From contig NZ_FNFF01000014.1 in the NCBI RefSeq assembly GCF_900100315.1, positions 1 to 64,000 on the forward strand: DNA of 64,000 nucleotides. The letters are read 5' to 3'. Positions 47,692-56,600 of the stretch are shown one piece after another. A model generated the notes under the pieces. The model was not told the DNA's origin. It saw only the letters and a list, made by a program, of their open reading frames with translations, and searched no databases. Position numbers and translations under genes: made by a program. Position 1 is the stretch's first letter; every line of letters starts with the position of its first letter. The stretch is from Streptomyces indicus. GTDB lineage: Bacteria > Actinomycetota > Actinomycetes > Streptomycetales > Streptomycetaceae.

Positions 47692-49173
47692 GTGAGTGAC
47701 ACCCCATTCGGATTCGGCCTTCCGCCGGAGGAGCCGGAAGACGGCGACGAGGGCAAGAAGAAGGATCAGCAGGGCGGTGGCCAGGGCGGACCGGCTAATC
47801 CGTTCGGTTTCGGGTTCCCCGGAATGGGCGGCCCGGGCGGTCCCGGCGGTGCCGGGGGCGACAACCCCTTCGCCGCCATGTTCGGGTCGATGAACCCCAA
47901 TGACCTGGGCGCCGCCTTCCAGCAGCTCGACCAGATGCTCTCGTACGAGGGCGGCCCGGTGAACTGGGACATGGCCAAGCAGATCGCCCGCCAGACCGTC
48001 TCGCAGGGCACCTCGGACGGTACGAAGGATGCGAGCGTGGGTACGGCGGAGCGCGCCGCGGTCGAGGAGGCCGTGCGCCTGGCCGACCTCTGGCTGGACG
48101 GCGTGACCTCGCTGCCCTCGGGCGCGAACACGGCCGTGGCCTGGTCGCGCGCCGAGTGGGTCGAGGCCACCATCCCGGTCTGGCAGGAGCTGGTGGACCC
48201 GGTCGCCGAGCGCGTCGGTAACGCGATGGGTGACGTGCTGCCCGAGGAGATGCAGGCCATGGCCGGCCCGCTCATCGGGATGATGAAGTCCATGGGCGGC
48301 GCCATGTTCGGCCAGCAGATCGGCCAGGCCGTGGGCGTGCTCGCGGGCGAGGTCGTCGGTTCGACGGATATCGGTCTGCCGCTGGGCCCGGCCGGCAAGG
48401 CCGCGCTGCTCCCGGTGAACATCCAGGCCTTCGGCAAGGACCTGGGCATCGACCAGAACGAGGTGCGGCTCTACCTCGCCCTGCGCGAGGCCGCCCACCA
48501 GCGCCTCTTCGCCCACGTGCCGTGGCTGCGCTCGCACCTGTTCGGTGCGGTCGAGGGCTATGCGCGGGGCATCAAGGTGGACACCACCAAGCTGGAGGAC
48601 GTGGTCGGCCAGTTCGACCCGTCGAACCCGGAGGAGCTGCAGAATGCGCTCCAGCAGGGCATGTTCCAGCCCGAGGACACCCCCGAGCAGAAGGCCGCGC
48701 TCGCCCGTCTCGAGACGGCGCTCGCGCTGGTCGAGGGCTGGGTGGACGCGGTGGTGCACGAGGCCGCGAAGGACCGTCTGACCTCGTCGAACGCGCTGCG
48801 TGAGACGCTGCGCCGGCGCCGCGCGAGCGGTGGTCCCGCCGAGCAGACCTTCGCGACCCTGATCGGTCTCGAGCTGCGCCCGCGCCGCCTGCGCGACGCC
48901 GCGCGTCTGTGGGCCTCGCTCACCGACGCCCGCGGTCTCGACGGCCGCGACGGCCTGTGGGCGCACCCCGACATGCTGCCCACCGCCAAGGACCTGGACG
49001 ACCCGGACGGCTTCGTGCACCGCGGCGACCAGGGCCCGGAGGGCTCCGGCGACGACGAGCCGAAGCTGGACTTCGACGCGATCGACAAGATGCTGGGCGA
49101 GGCGGCAGGCTCGGGTCCGGACCTTCGCAAGAAGGACGACGCTTCCAAGGACGAGGACGACGACAGCAAGTGA
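47692..49173 (+). CDS. DUF2342 zinc-dependent metalloprotease-like protein
   Basis: Protein of 493 residues of the actinobacterial DUF2342 family. A Gly-rich N-terminal region of about 65 residues (GGPGGPGGAGG) precedes the domain. The helix expected to carry the zinc motif reads ALREAAHQRLFAHVPWLRSH, so the first His of an HExxH motif is Arg here. VDAVVHEAAKDRL follows later. The GTG at 47692 has GAGG upstream. The stop overlaps the Nudix start by GTGA. Confidence 0.82.
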   Translation: MSDTPFGFGLPPEEPEDGDEGKKKDQQGGGQGGPANPFGFGFPGMGGPGGPGGAGGDNPFAAMFGSMNPNDLGAAFQQLDQMLSYEGGPVNWDMAKQIARQTVSQGTSDGTKDASVGTAERAAVEEAVRLADLWLDGVTSLPSGANTAVAWSRAEWVEATIPVWQELVDPVAERVGNAMGDVLPEEMQAMAGPLIGMMKSMGGAMFGQQIGQAVGVLAGEVVGSTDIGLPLGPAGKAALLPVNIQAFGKDLGIDQNEVRLYLALREAAHQRLFAHVPWLRSHLFGAVEGYARGIKVDTTKLEDVVGQFDPSNPEELQNALQQGMFQPEDTPEQKAALARLETALALVEGWVDAVVHEAAKDRLTSSNALRETLRRRRASGGPAEQTFATLIGLELRPRRLRDAARLWASLTDARGLDGRDGLWAHPDMLPTAKDLDDPDGFVHRGDQGPEGSGDDEPKLDFDAIDKMLGEAAGSGPDLRKKDDASKDEDDDSK

Positions 49174-49691
49174 GCCTGCACGAGAACGCCACCCTCGTAC
49201 TGAAGAAGTACGAGGACCAGCCCGAGCTGCGTCAGCAGTATCTGGATCACCTGGCCGCGCATGACGACGGCATGTGGAAGGCCTGCGAGGCCGGGCATCT
49301 GACGGCCTCCGCGCTCGTCGTCGACCCGTCGCGCGGCAAGGTGCTGCTCACGCTGCACAAGAAGCTCAACATGTGGCTGCAGATGGGCGGCCACTGCGAG
49401 CCGGGCGACGCGACCATGGAGGCGGCCGCGCTGCGCGAGGCCACCGAGGAGTCCGGCATCGAGGGGCTCACGCTGCTCGGCGGCGGCCCGGTGCGCCTGG
49501 ACCGGCACCCGATCCCGGCGCCCTGCAACTGGCACCTGGACATCCAGTACGTGGCGCTCGCGCCGGCCGGCGCGCCGGAGGCGATCAGCGACGAGTCCCT
49601 CGACCTGCGCTGGTTCGCGTACGACGAGGTGGCGAATGTGGCCGACGAGTCGGTCGTACGGCTGACGGAGCGGGCGCGCGCCCGGCTCTGA
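49170..49691 (+). CDS. Nudix hydrolase
   Basis: Protein of 173 residues. The Nudix box is MGGHCEPGDATMEAAALREA followed by TEESG, one residue longer than the standard spacing between Gly and REx2EE. Substrate not predictable. Translation is coupled to the DUF2342 gene (GTGA). A terminator follows. Confidence 0.88.
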   Translation: MSLHENATLVLKKYEDQPELRQQYLDHLAAHDDGMWKACEAGHLTASALVVDPSRGKVLLTLHKKLNMWLQMGGHCEPGDATMEAAALREATEESGIEGLTLLGGGPVRLDRHPIPAPCNWHLDIQYVALAPAGAPEAISDESLDLRWFAYDEVANVADESVVRLTERARARL

Positions 49692-49705
49692 GTCACGGAA
49701 CATGC

Positions 49706-49740
49706 GTAAGGGGCGGGCGCCATCGGCACCCGCCCCTTAC
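49706..49740. terminator. Bidirectional terminator Nudix/AIM24
   Basis: 15-bp arms (49706-49720 with 49726-49740, one mismatch) and a 5-nt loop, between convergent genes. Confidence 0.85.
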
Positions 49741-49760
49741 ATCTGCCTGCAACTGCCCTG

Positions 49761-50516
49761 CTACGACCAGGCGTTGCCCTGGTTCTGACCGCGGGCGCCC
49801 TGCTGGCCGGCGCCGTACTGGGCGGCGATGCCCGAGCCGATCACGGCGTTCTGCGGCGGCATGACCTCGCTGGGCTGGACCAGGACGACGCCCTGGCCGA
49901 GGAAGCTGAGCTCCCAGCCCTCGCCGGTGTTGCCGCGGCGGCGGCGCACGCTGGAGTTGGTCGTCTGGGCCTGCATCTGCACGCGCAGCGAGGTGGACCA
50001 GGCGACGATCGCGTCGGCGTCGACGCTCACGTACTTCTCCGGCGTGACCTGCATCATCAGCGGCTGGCCCGAGGTCATGAGGGCGACCTTGCCGGTGCCG
50101 GTGATGTTCAGCTGGTACTTGCCGGATCCGGAGATCCCGTACTGGCTGTCCACCGCGATGACTTCGTGGTTGAGCTGGGTGTCCAGGGCGAGCACGTACT
50201 GGCTGTCCACCGTGAGGCCCTCGCGCTCGACGTCCACGAGGTGGATGTACTGCGCGAGGTTCGCGAGGTAGACGGTGCCCTGCCCGGAGCAGCGCATCAG
50301 GTCGAGGCCCTCGCCGGTGCGGTTGCGGGCGCGGCGCTGTCCCGCGGACTGGTACTCGCCGTCGAACTCGACCAGGCCCTGGTAGGCGACCATCGCGCCC
50401 TTGCGGGCGAGCAGGTCGTCATGGCCTTGCAGGTTGACCCGCAGGAGCTGCGGGTTCTGCAGGGCGTAGCGCTCCTGGGTCTGGTTCTCGGTCTGGCTGA
50501 AAAGCGCACTCTGCAT
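49761..50516 (-). CDS. AIM24 family protein, third gene
   Basis: Protein of 251 residues of the AIM24/TIGR00266 beta-rich family (LLARKGAMVAYQGLVEFDG, GTVYLANLAQYIHLVDVEREGLTVDSQYVLAL, GLVLVQPSE-like end VVLVQPSEVMPP). Ends in a Gln/Gly-rich tail. No signal or membrane segment. It is the last of three AIM24 genes spaced by fewer than 20 bp. Confidence 0.88.
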   Translation of the reverse strand: MQSALFSQTENQTQERYALQNPQLLRVNLQGHDDLLARKGAMVAYQGLVEFDGEYQSAGQRRARNRTGEGLDLMRCSGQGTVYLANLAQYIHLVDVEREGLTVDSQYVLALDTQLNHEVIAVDSQYGISGSGKYQLNITGTGKVALMTSGQPLMMQVTPEKYVSVDADAIVAWSTSLRVQMQAQTTNSSVRRRRGNTGEGWELSFLGQGVVLVQPSEVMPPQNAVIGSGIAAQYGAGQQGARGQNQGNAWS

Positions 50517-50533
50517 GGTTGGTTCGCTCCCCC

Positions 50534-51214
50534 TCAGCCCCGGACCCGCAGGCGGTCGGAGCTGTCCTCGCTCGGCTGTACGACGACGATGCCCTGGCCG
50601 GAGAAGGCCATCTGGTAGGCCTCTCCGCTGCCCCGTCCGACGAGGGAGGAGGCCTTGAAGCTGCGCTTGCCCTTCACCTTCAGGTTCGGGGACCAGGCGA
50701 GCAGGGCGTCCGGGTCGACGTACGTCTCGTCCTCGCCCCGGCCGCAGTCCACGACCAGCGGCGTGCCGCGCGAGGTGATGGCCACCCAGCCGGTGCCGGC
50801 GATCTCCACGTTCCACAGGCCCTGGCCCGCGAACTTGGCCATGCCCTTGACCTTCTCGACGCCCCACTGGAGGTGCGCGTCGAACGCGAGGACGTTGGTG
50901 CCGTTGACCGAGATCGAGTCGTTGTTGAGGTTGATGACGACCACGTCGGCGCCGTAGTCGGCCAGGTAGAGCAGGCCGTCGCCGGAGCACTTCATGATCG
51001 GGGCGCCTTCGCCGGTCACCCACTGCGAGGCGATCTGGCGGACGGCCGGCGGGTTGGGCTCGTACTGGATGAATCCCTCGTACGACACCATCGAGCCGGT
51101 GCGCGCGTAAAGGTCCTGGCCACTGGCCATGGCGACCTTGAGCATCGTGCGGCCGTGGTTCTCCATACGGGCCTGCATCGGGGTCGGGGCGTAGCCCGCG
51201 AGCTGCTGCATCAT
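50534..51214 (-). CDS. AIM24 family protein, second gene
   Basis: Protein of 226 residues, AIM24 fold (LYARTGSMVSYEGFIQYEP, DGLLYLADYGADVVVINLNND, ISVNGTNVLAFDAHLQW, IVVVQPSED). GGGAG precedes the ATG. The middle member of the operon. Family members are conserved from bacteria to mitochondria, but the biochemical role is not established. Confidence 0.88.
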   Translation of the reverse strand: MMQQLAGYAPTPMQARMENHGRTMLKVAMASGQDLYARTGSMVSYEGFIQYEPNPPAVRQIASQWVTGEGAPIMKCSGDGLLYLADYGADVVVINLNNDSISVNGTNVLAFDAHLQWGVEKVKGMAKFAGQGLWNVEIAGTGWVAITSRGTPLVVDCGRGEDETYVDPDALLAWSPNLKVKGKRSFKASSLVGRGSGEAYQMAFSGQGIVVVQPSEDSSDRLRVRG

Positions 51215-51228
51215 TTCTTCGGGCTCCC

Positions 51229-52863
51229 TCAGACCTCGTAGGGCTGGACGACGATGAAGTTGCCGGGTGCGCCCCGGAATTGGAGATTGACGGTCTCCCC
51301 GCTGTGACCCGGGAAAGAATTCCGGCGCAGGCGGACCTGGCTGGAAATGATCACCTGGGCCGCGGAGGACCACGCGACGATCGCATTGCTGTCGGCGTAC
51401 GTGGTGGGCGTGACCGGAAGGACCACGGGAATGCCGTGGGTCTTCACGACGACCGTGCCGGTGCCCTGGAACTGCATGGTGAACAGCGCGCCACCGGGAA
51501 TTCCGTGGCCCTCGATCCGCCGCACCTCGTGCTGGAGCGACTCGTCGAAGGCGAGCACGTTCTCCGCGGAGACGCAGATGCCGTCGCCCTGGAGCTCGAT
51601 GGAGTGCAGATGCGCACCGTTCTCGGCGAGGAAGACCTGGCCGCGGCCGGTGCAGCGCATCAGCTGCATCTCCTGGCCGGTGGCGTTGCCGATGATCCGG
51701 CCGGCGAAACCGGCGCTCTTGTACGAGAAGTCGACCTTGCCCTGGTACATCACCATGCTGCCCTGGCGGGCCAGGACCGGGGTGCCGCCCATGTTGAGGT
51801 CGACCCGCATCATCTGCTGGTTCTGCGGGGTCCAGCGGGCGCCGGTGGCGGTCTCCTTGTACGGCTGGAGCGCGGCCTGGAGGCCGGGTCCCGCGGCGGG
51901 CTGCGGCTGGGGCATCCCGTATCCCGCGGGCGCACCGGGCTGTTGGGGCATGCCGGGCGGCTGGCCGAAGCCCTGCGGGGCGCCGGGCTGGCCCGGGACC
52001 TGCCCGAACTGCGGCTGCTGCGGAGGCTGCTGGCCGAAACCGGGCTGCGGTGCGTGCTGGCCGGGGGCCGGGGCCGGCGGCGGGACGGTGCCCGCGGGCG
52101 GGGTCATCGGGGCGACGACGGTGGGGGCCGTGTGCACGCTGGGCTGCTGCGGCTGAGGCGGGGTCTGCTGCGGGGCCGGGGCGGCCGGGGCACCGAAGTT
52201 CGGGGCGGGCGCGGGGGCCGGGGCGGGCGCGGGGGCCGGGCCGCCTGCCGGAGCACCGAAGGCCGGGGGCGCGGCAGGGGTCGCGGGGGCGCCGAAGGAC
52301 GGCGCGGCCTGCGGCTGCTGGGCCTGGGGCTGCTCCTCGGCGACCTCGCCGCCGAAGTTCTTGAGCAGCGCCTCGAGTCCGCCGTCGAAGCCCTGGCCGA
52401 TGGCCGCGAAGCGCCAGACGTCCTTCAGGTAGAAGTCGCCCAGCATGACGGCGCGCTCGGTGGTGAACTCCGAACCGTCGAAGGAGTACCGGCACACCTC
52501 CTCGCCGCCCGCCACGATCCGGATGTAGCCCGGACCGATCTGCGACATCTGTCCGTTTCCGTCGATGGTCGCGGTGAAGGACAGCCGCTGGATCTGCGGC
52601 GGAATGCGGTCGAGCGTGACCCGGAACGACTCGGTGTCGCCGGCCTGCGCGCCGAGCAGCTGCAACGACTCCTCGGGCGACTTGGGCTGGTTGAAGAAGA
52701 TGAAATACCGGTCGTCGGAGAGCTGTTCATTGGCGTCGAGCCCGAAGCAGCTGATGTCGAACGTCAGCCCCGGAGCGGAGATCTGCACGCCTACGTACAG
52801 ATCGGTCCCCGCGGTGAGGTCACTGATCTTGGCCTTGTGGCCGCGTTGGAATTCCCTGGCCAT
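51229..52863 (-). CDS. TerD-AIM24 fusion protein
   Basis: Protein of 544 residues with three parts. Residues 1-173 are a TerD-like calcium-binding domain (FDISCFGLDANEQLSDDRYFIF and LGDFYLKDVWRFAAIGQGFDGGL). A linker of about 160 residues is rich in Pro, Ala, Gln and Gly. Residues from about 345 are an AIM24 domain (PVLARQGSMVMYQGKVDFSY, VSAENVLAFDESLQHEVRRI, FIVVQPYEV). First gene of the operon, ATG 52863 with GGGGGA upstream. It links tellurite/stress-type TerD with AIM24. Confidence 0.9.
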   Translation of the reverse strand: MAREFQRGHKAKISDLTAGTDLYVGVQISAPGLTFDISCFGLDANEQLSDDRYFIFFNQPKSPEESLQLLGAQAGDTESFRVTLDRIPPQIQRLSFTATIDGNGQMSQIGPGYIRIVAGGEEVCRYSFDGSEFTTERAVMLGDFYLKDVWRFAAIGQGFDGGLEALLKNFGGEVAEEQPQAQQPQAAPSFGAPATPAAPPAFGAPAGGPAPAPAPAPAPAPNFGAPAAPAPQQTPPQPQQPSVHTAPTVVAPMTPPAGTVPPPAPAPGQHAPQPGFGQQPPQQPQFGQVPGQPGAPQGFGQPPGMPQQPGAPAGYGMPQPQPAAGPGLQAALQPYKETATGARWTPQNQQMMRVDLNMGGTPVLARQGSMVMYQGKVDFSYKSAGFAGRIIGNATGQEMQLMRCTGRGQVFLAENGAHLHSIELQGDGICVSAENVLAFDESLQHEVRRIEGHGIPGGALFTMQFQGTGTVVVKTHGIPVVLPVTPTTYADSNAIVAWSSAAQVIISSQVRLRRNSFPGHSGETVNLQFRGAPGNFIVVQPYEV

Positions 52864-52998
52864 ACGTAACGACCGTCCCCCATCCCGATGGTGTGTGCGT
52901 CGCGCGTCAGGCTAACCGCAAATCCTGGGAGTGGGCCAAGCCGGGACAGAGTCGGTACACAGCGGTTTCCCTGTGACGGGCGGGGGCGGAGGCGATGG

Positions 52999-53637
52999 CT
53001 ATTCGGTGCGCGCCGCCGGAAGGTGCGGCAGCCGTTCGGCCGCGACCACTCCTTCGAGGTAGCCGCGGGCCCTTTCCGTACGGGGATACGACTCCAACAG
53101 CCGCCAGAAACGGGGCCCGTGGCCGGGGACGAGGAGATGGGCCAGCTCGTGCAGGAGCACGTAGTCGACCACGTATTCCGGCATGCCCTGCAAGCGGTGC
53201 GAGAGGCGGATGCTGCCCTCGGCGGGGGTGCACGAGCCCCAGCGGGTGTTCTGGTTCGTGACCCACCGCACAGAGGTGGGGCGGGCCCGGCCCTCGAAAT
53301 ACTGGCCGGACAGGAGCTCGGCGCGCTCGGCCAGCTCCGCGTCGCCGAGGAGGCGCTTGCTCTCCTGCGCGGCGAGCTTGTCGAGCATGACGCCGACCCA
53401 GCGCTGCTCCTCGGCCTCGGACATCCGCGCGGGGATGAGCACGATGGTGCGGTCGCCCTCGCGGTACGCGGAGACGGTGCGGCGTCTGCGGGTGCTGCGG
53501 CGGACCTCGACGCGGCCCTGGTCCGTACTCCTGAGGTCCGCGCCCGCCTGGTCCGCGCTCGCCGCCGAGCCGCGTGGCGGCTGGTGCTTCGTGCTGCGCT
53601 GTGGACTTCCGGCGCGGTGCAGTGGGTCGGCGGGCAC
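52999..53637 (-). CDS. YgjP-like (M48-type) metallopeptidase
   Basis: Protein of 212 residues. The zinc motif HELAH is in YVLLHELAHLLVPGHGPRFW, with WGSCTPAEGSIRLSHRL upstream, the YgjP/DUF45 pattern. No membrane anchor. The N-terminal 50 residues are poorly conserved in character and the start could be further inside. Divergent from the ThiF-like gene. Confidence 0.84.
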   Translation of the reverse strand: MPADPLHRAGSPQRSTKHQPPRGSAASADQAGADLRSTDQGRVEVRRSTRRRRTVSAYREGDRTIVLIPARMSEAEEQRWVGVMLDKLAAQESKRLLGDAELAERAELLSGQYFEGRARPTSVRWVTNQNTRWGSCTPAEGSIRLSHRLQGMPEYVVDYVLLHELAHLLVPGHGPRFWRLLESYPRTERARGYLEGVVAAERLPHLPAARTE

Positions 53638-53801
53638 GCCCCGACGTTACCGGCTGGGGGTGGCGGAAGTCCCGTGTCCGGGACGGTTCGGAGTGGGGTG
53701 AGCTGTGGACGGAGCACGGACGGGTCTCGCTTGTACGACTTATCAACCTGCCTGTGGACAACTTTCTGCACGGCGGGCGGGGTGTGGTCCACGGTGGGCG
53801 C

Positions 53802-54983
53802 ATGCACCCGCGATTCCCGACCTCGCTCCGCCGCGCCTGGCGTGATCTCACGACCATGCAGCTCGGCGTGACGCCCGCCCATGCCCAGACCCTCGGCCCT
53901 GTCTCTGCCGGCACAGCCGCCCTGCTCCGCAAGCTCGACGGGACGCGCGGGCTTGCGTTGTTACGGAAGGAGGCGCGGGAGTCCGGGCTCGGCGAAGGGC
54001 AGGTGGACGAGCTCCTCACGCGGCTCACCGAGGCCGGGCTGCTCGACGACGCGACCGCCGGCGCGGGCGATCCGGAGGTCGCGCGGCTGCGGAGCCGGCC
54101 CGGGGCCCTCGCCCGGATGGCACCCGAGCTGGCGGCGCTCGGCCTCGTCCGGGGCGGCCGGGGCGAGCCCGGCGCGGGACTGCGCGGGCTGGCCGCGCGC
54201 GGGCGGATGCGGGTGCAGGTGCGCGGGGCCGGACGGGTCGGTGCGCAGGTGGCCGCGCTGCTCTCGGCGGCCGGGGTCGGGCAGGTCGACGTGGCCGACA
54301 CCGGACTGGTGGAGCCGGCCGACAGCTCGCCCGGCGGGCTGCCGCCCACCGCCGCAGGGGAGCGCAGAGCGGTGGCCGCGCGACGGCTCGTGCGCCAGTG
54401 CGCCACCGGCTGCTCCCCTCGTACGGAGGACGCGTACGCCCTCGTCGTGCTCACCCCGCGCGACGGGCTCGACGCCTACGCACCCGATCCCGCCGAGGCC
54501 GAACCGCTCGTGGCGCGCGGCATCCCCCATCTCTATGCCGGGGTCCTGGAGGCCACCGGAAGCACCGGGCCGCTCGTCCTGCCCGGGCGTTCCCCCTGTG
54601 CCGGCTGCATGGAGCGCCACCGGATCGCGCGGGACCCCGCCTGGCCGCTGCTGCTCACGCAGTGGCGCTCGGGAGGCACCGCGCGCGCCGCACCGGCGCC
54701 GTCCGGCGAGCTCACGCTCTCGGCCGCCGTGGCCGGTCTCACCGCAGCTCATGCGCTGGCCTTCCTGGACGGCGAGGCACCGGAGAGCGCCGGGTGGCGC
54801 TGGCTGCTCACGCTGCCCCGGCTCGCCTGGCGGCCCGAGGCGCTGGGCCCGCATTCCGCCTGTCCCTGCGGGGCACATCTGGACCGTACGGACCCGCACA
54901 CCGCGGCCGAGGGACGCAAGGGCGATACCCCCTCGGAAGATCAGGCGGCGCAAGGGACAATGGCGGAGCAACCCTTCGCGTGA
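53802..54983 (+). CDS. Orphan ThiF/E1-like protein
   Basis: Protein of 393 residues. A Rossmann-like glycine motif occurs in VRGAGRVGAQVAALLSAAGVGQVDVADTG (residues about 140-168), as in E1/ThiF adenylating proteins. Two zinc-type Cys pairs are CAGCMERH and CPCGAH. The N-terminal 100 residues are helical and unassigned. No ubiquitin-like partner, YcaO or peptide precursor gene was found nearby. The ATG at 53802 is followed by MHPRFPTSLRR. Role unknown. Confidence 0.7.
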   Translation: MHPRFPTSLRRAWRDLTTMQLGVTPAHAQTLGPVSAGTAALLRKLDGTRGLALLRKEARESGLGEGQVDELLTRLTEAGLLDDATAGAGDPEVARLRSRPGALARMAPELAALGLVRGGRGEPGAGLRGLAARGRMRVQVRGAGRVGAQVAALLSAAGVGQVDVADTGLVEPADSSPGGLPPTAAGERRAVAARRLVRQCATGCSPRTEDAYALVVLTPRDGLDAYAPDPAEAEPLVARGIPHLYAGVLEATGSTGPLVLPGRSPCAGCMERHRIARDPAWPLLLTQWRSGGTARAAPAPSGELTLSAAVAGLTAAHALAFLDGEAPESAGWRWLLTLPRLAWRPEALGPHSACPCGAHLDRTDPHTAAEGRKGDTPSEDQAAQGTMAEQPFA

Positions 54984-55069
54984 CAGGACGCGGCGGGTCC
55001 CAACCGCCCTACAAGGCGCGGCAGTCCGGTCCCCGGACTGGAAGTCCGGTACCCGGAGCAGGAGGGCGC

Positions 55070-56464
55070 ATGTCCGATCTTCCTCGCAAGGCGGTCACCC
55101 GTACCGCCAAACTCGCCGCGCTGCCACTCGGCTTCGCCGGACGCTCCGCCTGGGGGCTCGGCAAGCGGATCGGCGGCAAGTCGGCGGAGCTCGTCGGCAA
55201 GGAGCTGCAGCAGCGCACGGCCGAGCAGCTGTTCAAGGTGCTCGGTGAACTCAAGGGCGGGGCCATGAAGTTCGGGCAGGCGTTGTCCGTCTTCGAGTCG
55301 GCGCTGCCCGAGGAGATAGCGGGTCCGTACCGTGCGGCGCTGACCAAGCTCCAGGAGGCCGCTCCCCCGATGCCGACGCGCACCGTGCACCAGGTGCTCG
55401 CCGAGCGGCTCGGGGAGGACTGGCGGGAGTTCTTCGAGGAGTTCGAGGACAAGCCATCGGCCGCCGCGTCCATCGGCCAGGTGCACCGGGCCGTCTGGCA
55501 CGACGGCCGGCCGGTGGCCGTGAAGGTCCAGTACCCGGGCGCGGGCGAGGCGCTGCTGTCGGATCTCAACCAGCTGAGCCGTTTCGCGCGGCTGCTCGGT
55601 CCGCTCATCCCGGGCCTGGACATCAAGCCGCTGATCGCGGAGCTGCGCGACCGGGTCTCCGAGGAGCTGGACTACGGTCTGGAGGCCGCCGCCCAGCGGA
55701 CCACGGCCGAGGAGTTCGCCGGCGACCCCGATGTCCTGGTGCCGCAGGTGGTGCACCAGGCCGAGCAGATCCTGGTGACCGAGTGGATGGAGGGCATCCC
55801 GCTCTCCGAGGTGATCGCGGAGGGCACCGAGGAGCAGCGCGACCGGGCCGGCCAGCTCCTGACCCGCTTCCTCTTCTCCGGTCCGGCCCGCACCGGCCTG
55901 CTGCACGCCGACCCGCACCCGGGCAATTTCCGCCTGGTGCCGGACGAGGCGAACGACGGCTCGGACAGCGATACGTGGCGCCTGGGCGTGCTGGACTTCG
56001 GCACCGTCGACCGGCTGCCCGGCGGGCTGCCGGAGACCATCGGGCTCGCGCTGCGGATGGCGCTGGAGGGCGAGGCCGACGAGGTCTACGGGATGCTCTG
56101 CGAGGAGGGCTTCGTCAAGGAGTCCATCGACCTCGAACCGGACGCGGTGCTCGACTATCTGCTGCCGATCATCGAGCCGGCGCTGGCCGACGAGTTCACG
56201 TTCACGCGCGGCTGGATGCGCAGTCAGGCCGCGCGGATCGGTGATCCCCGCTCTCCCGCCTACCAGTTGGGCAAGCAGCTCAATCTGCCGCCCGCGTATC
56301 TGCTGATCCACCGGGTCACGCTGAGCACCATCGGGGTGCTGTGCCAGCTGGGGGCGACGGTGCGGATGCGGGACGAACTGGAGGAGTGGCTGCCGGGGTT
56401 CGTACCGGAGGAGGAGTACACGCCGGAGGACGAGGGACCGCAGGAGGCGGCTGCGGAGGCCTGA
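55070..56464 (+). CDS. ABC1/UbiB-family atypical kinase
   Basis: Protein of 464 residues. The family KxGQ motif is in GGAMKFGQALSVFES, the Ala-rich nucleotide loop is SAAASIGQVHRA, the VAVKVQYPG Lys follows, and the catalytic loop is LLHADPHPGNF with metal Asp in VLDFGTVDR. Members act as ATPases/kinases in prenyl-lipid or quinone metabolism. GGAGG is 4 nt before the ATG. The 3' end lies in a 21-bp repeat (56456-56514). Confidence 0.92.
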   Translation: MSDLPRKAVTRTAKLAALPLGFAGRSAWGLGKRIGGKSAELVGKELQQRTAEQLFKVLGELKGGAMKFGQALSVFESALPEEIAGPYRAALTKLQEAAPPMPTRTVHQVLAERLGEDWREFFEEFEDKPSAAASIGQVHRAVWHDGRPVAVKVQYPGAGEALLSDLNQLSRFARLLGPLIPGLDIKPLIAELRDRVSEELDYGLEAAAQRTTAEEFAGDPDVLVPQVVHQAEQILVTEWMEGIPLSEVIAEGTEEQRDRAGQLLTRFLFSGPARTGLLHADPHPGNFRLVPDEANDGSDSDTWRLGVLDFGTVDRLPGGLPETIGLALRMALEGEADEVYGMLCEEGFVKESIDLEPDAVLDYLLPIIEPALADEFTFTRGWMRSQAARIGDPRSPAYQLGKQLNLPPAYLLIHRVTLSTIGVLCQLGATVRMRDELEEWLPGFVPEEEYTPEDEGPQEAAAEA

Positions 56465-56600
56465 GCGGACGTCGCCGAGGCCCGAGCGGACGTCGCCGAG
56501 GCCCGAGCCGACGGACCGAAGGAACCGCGCCTCGGCGGGGGCGCACCCCGTCGGGACGCGCCCCGGCCTACCGCCCTGCGCGACCGGGGGCGGGCGCAGC

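Noticed and set aside
55029-55061. Hairpins around AGTCCGG before the ABC1 kinase gene
   Set aside because: Short, overlapping and GC-only; no clear terminator or operator role could be supported.
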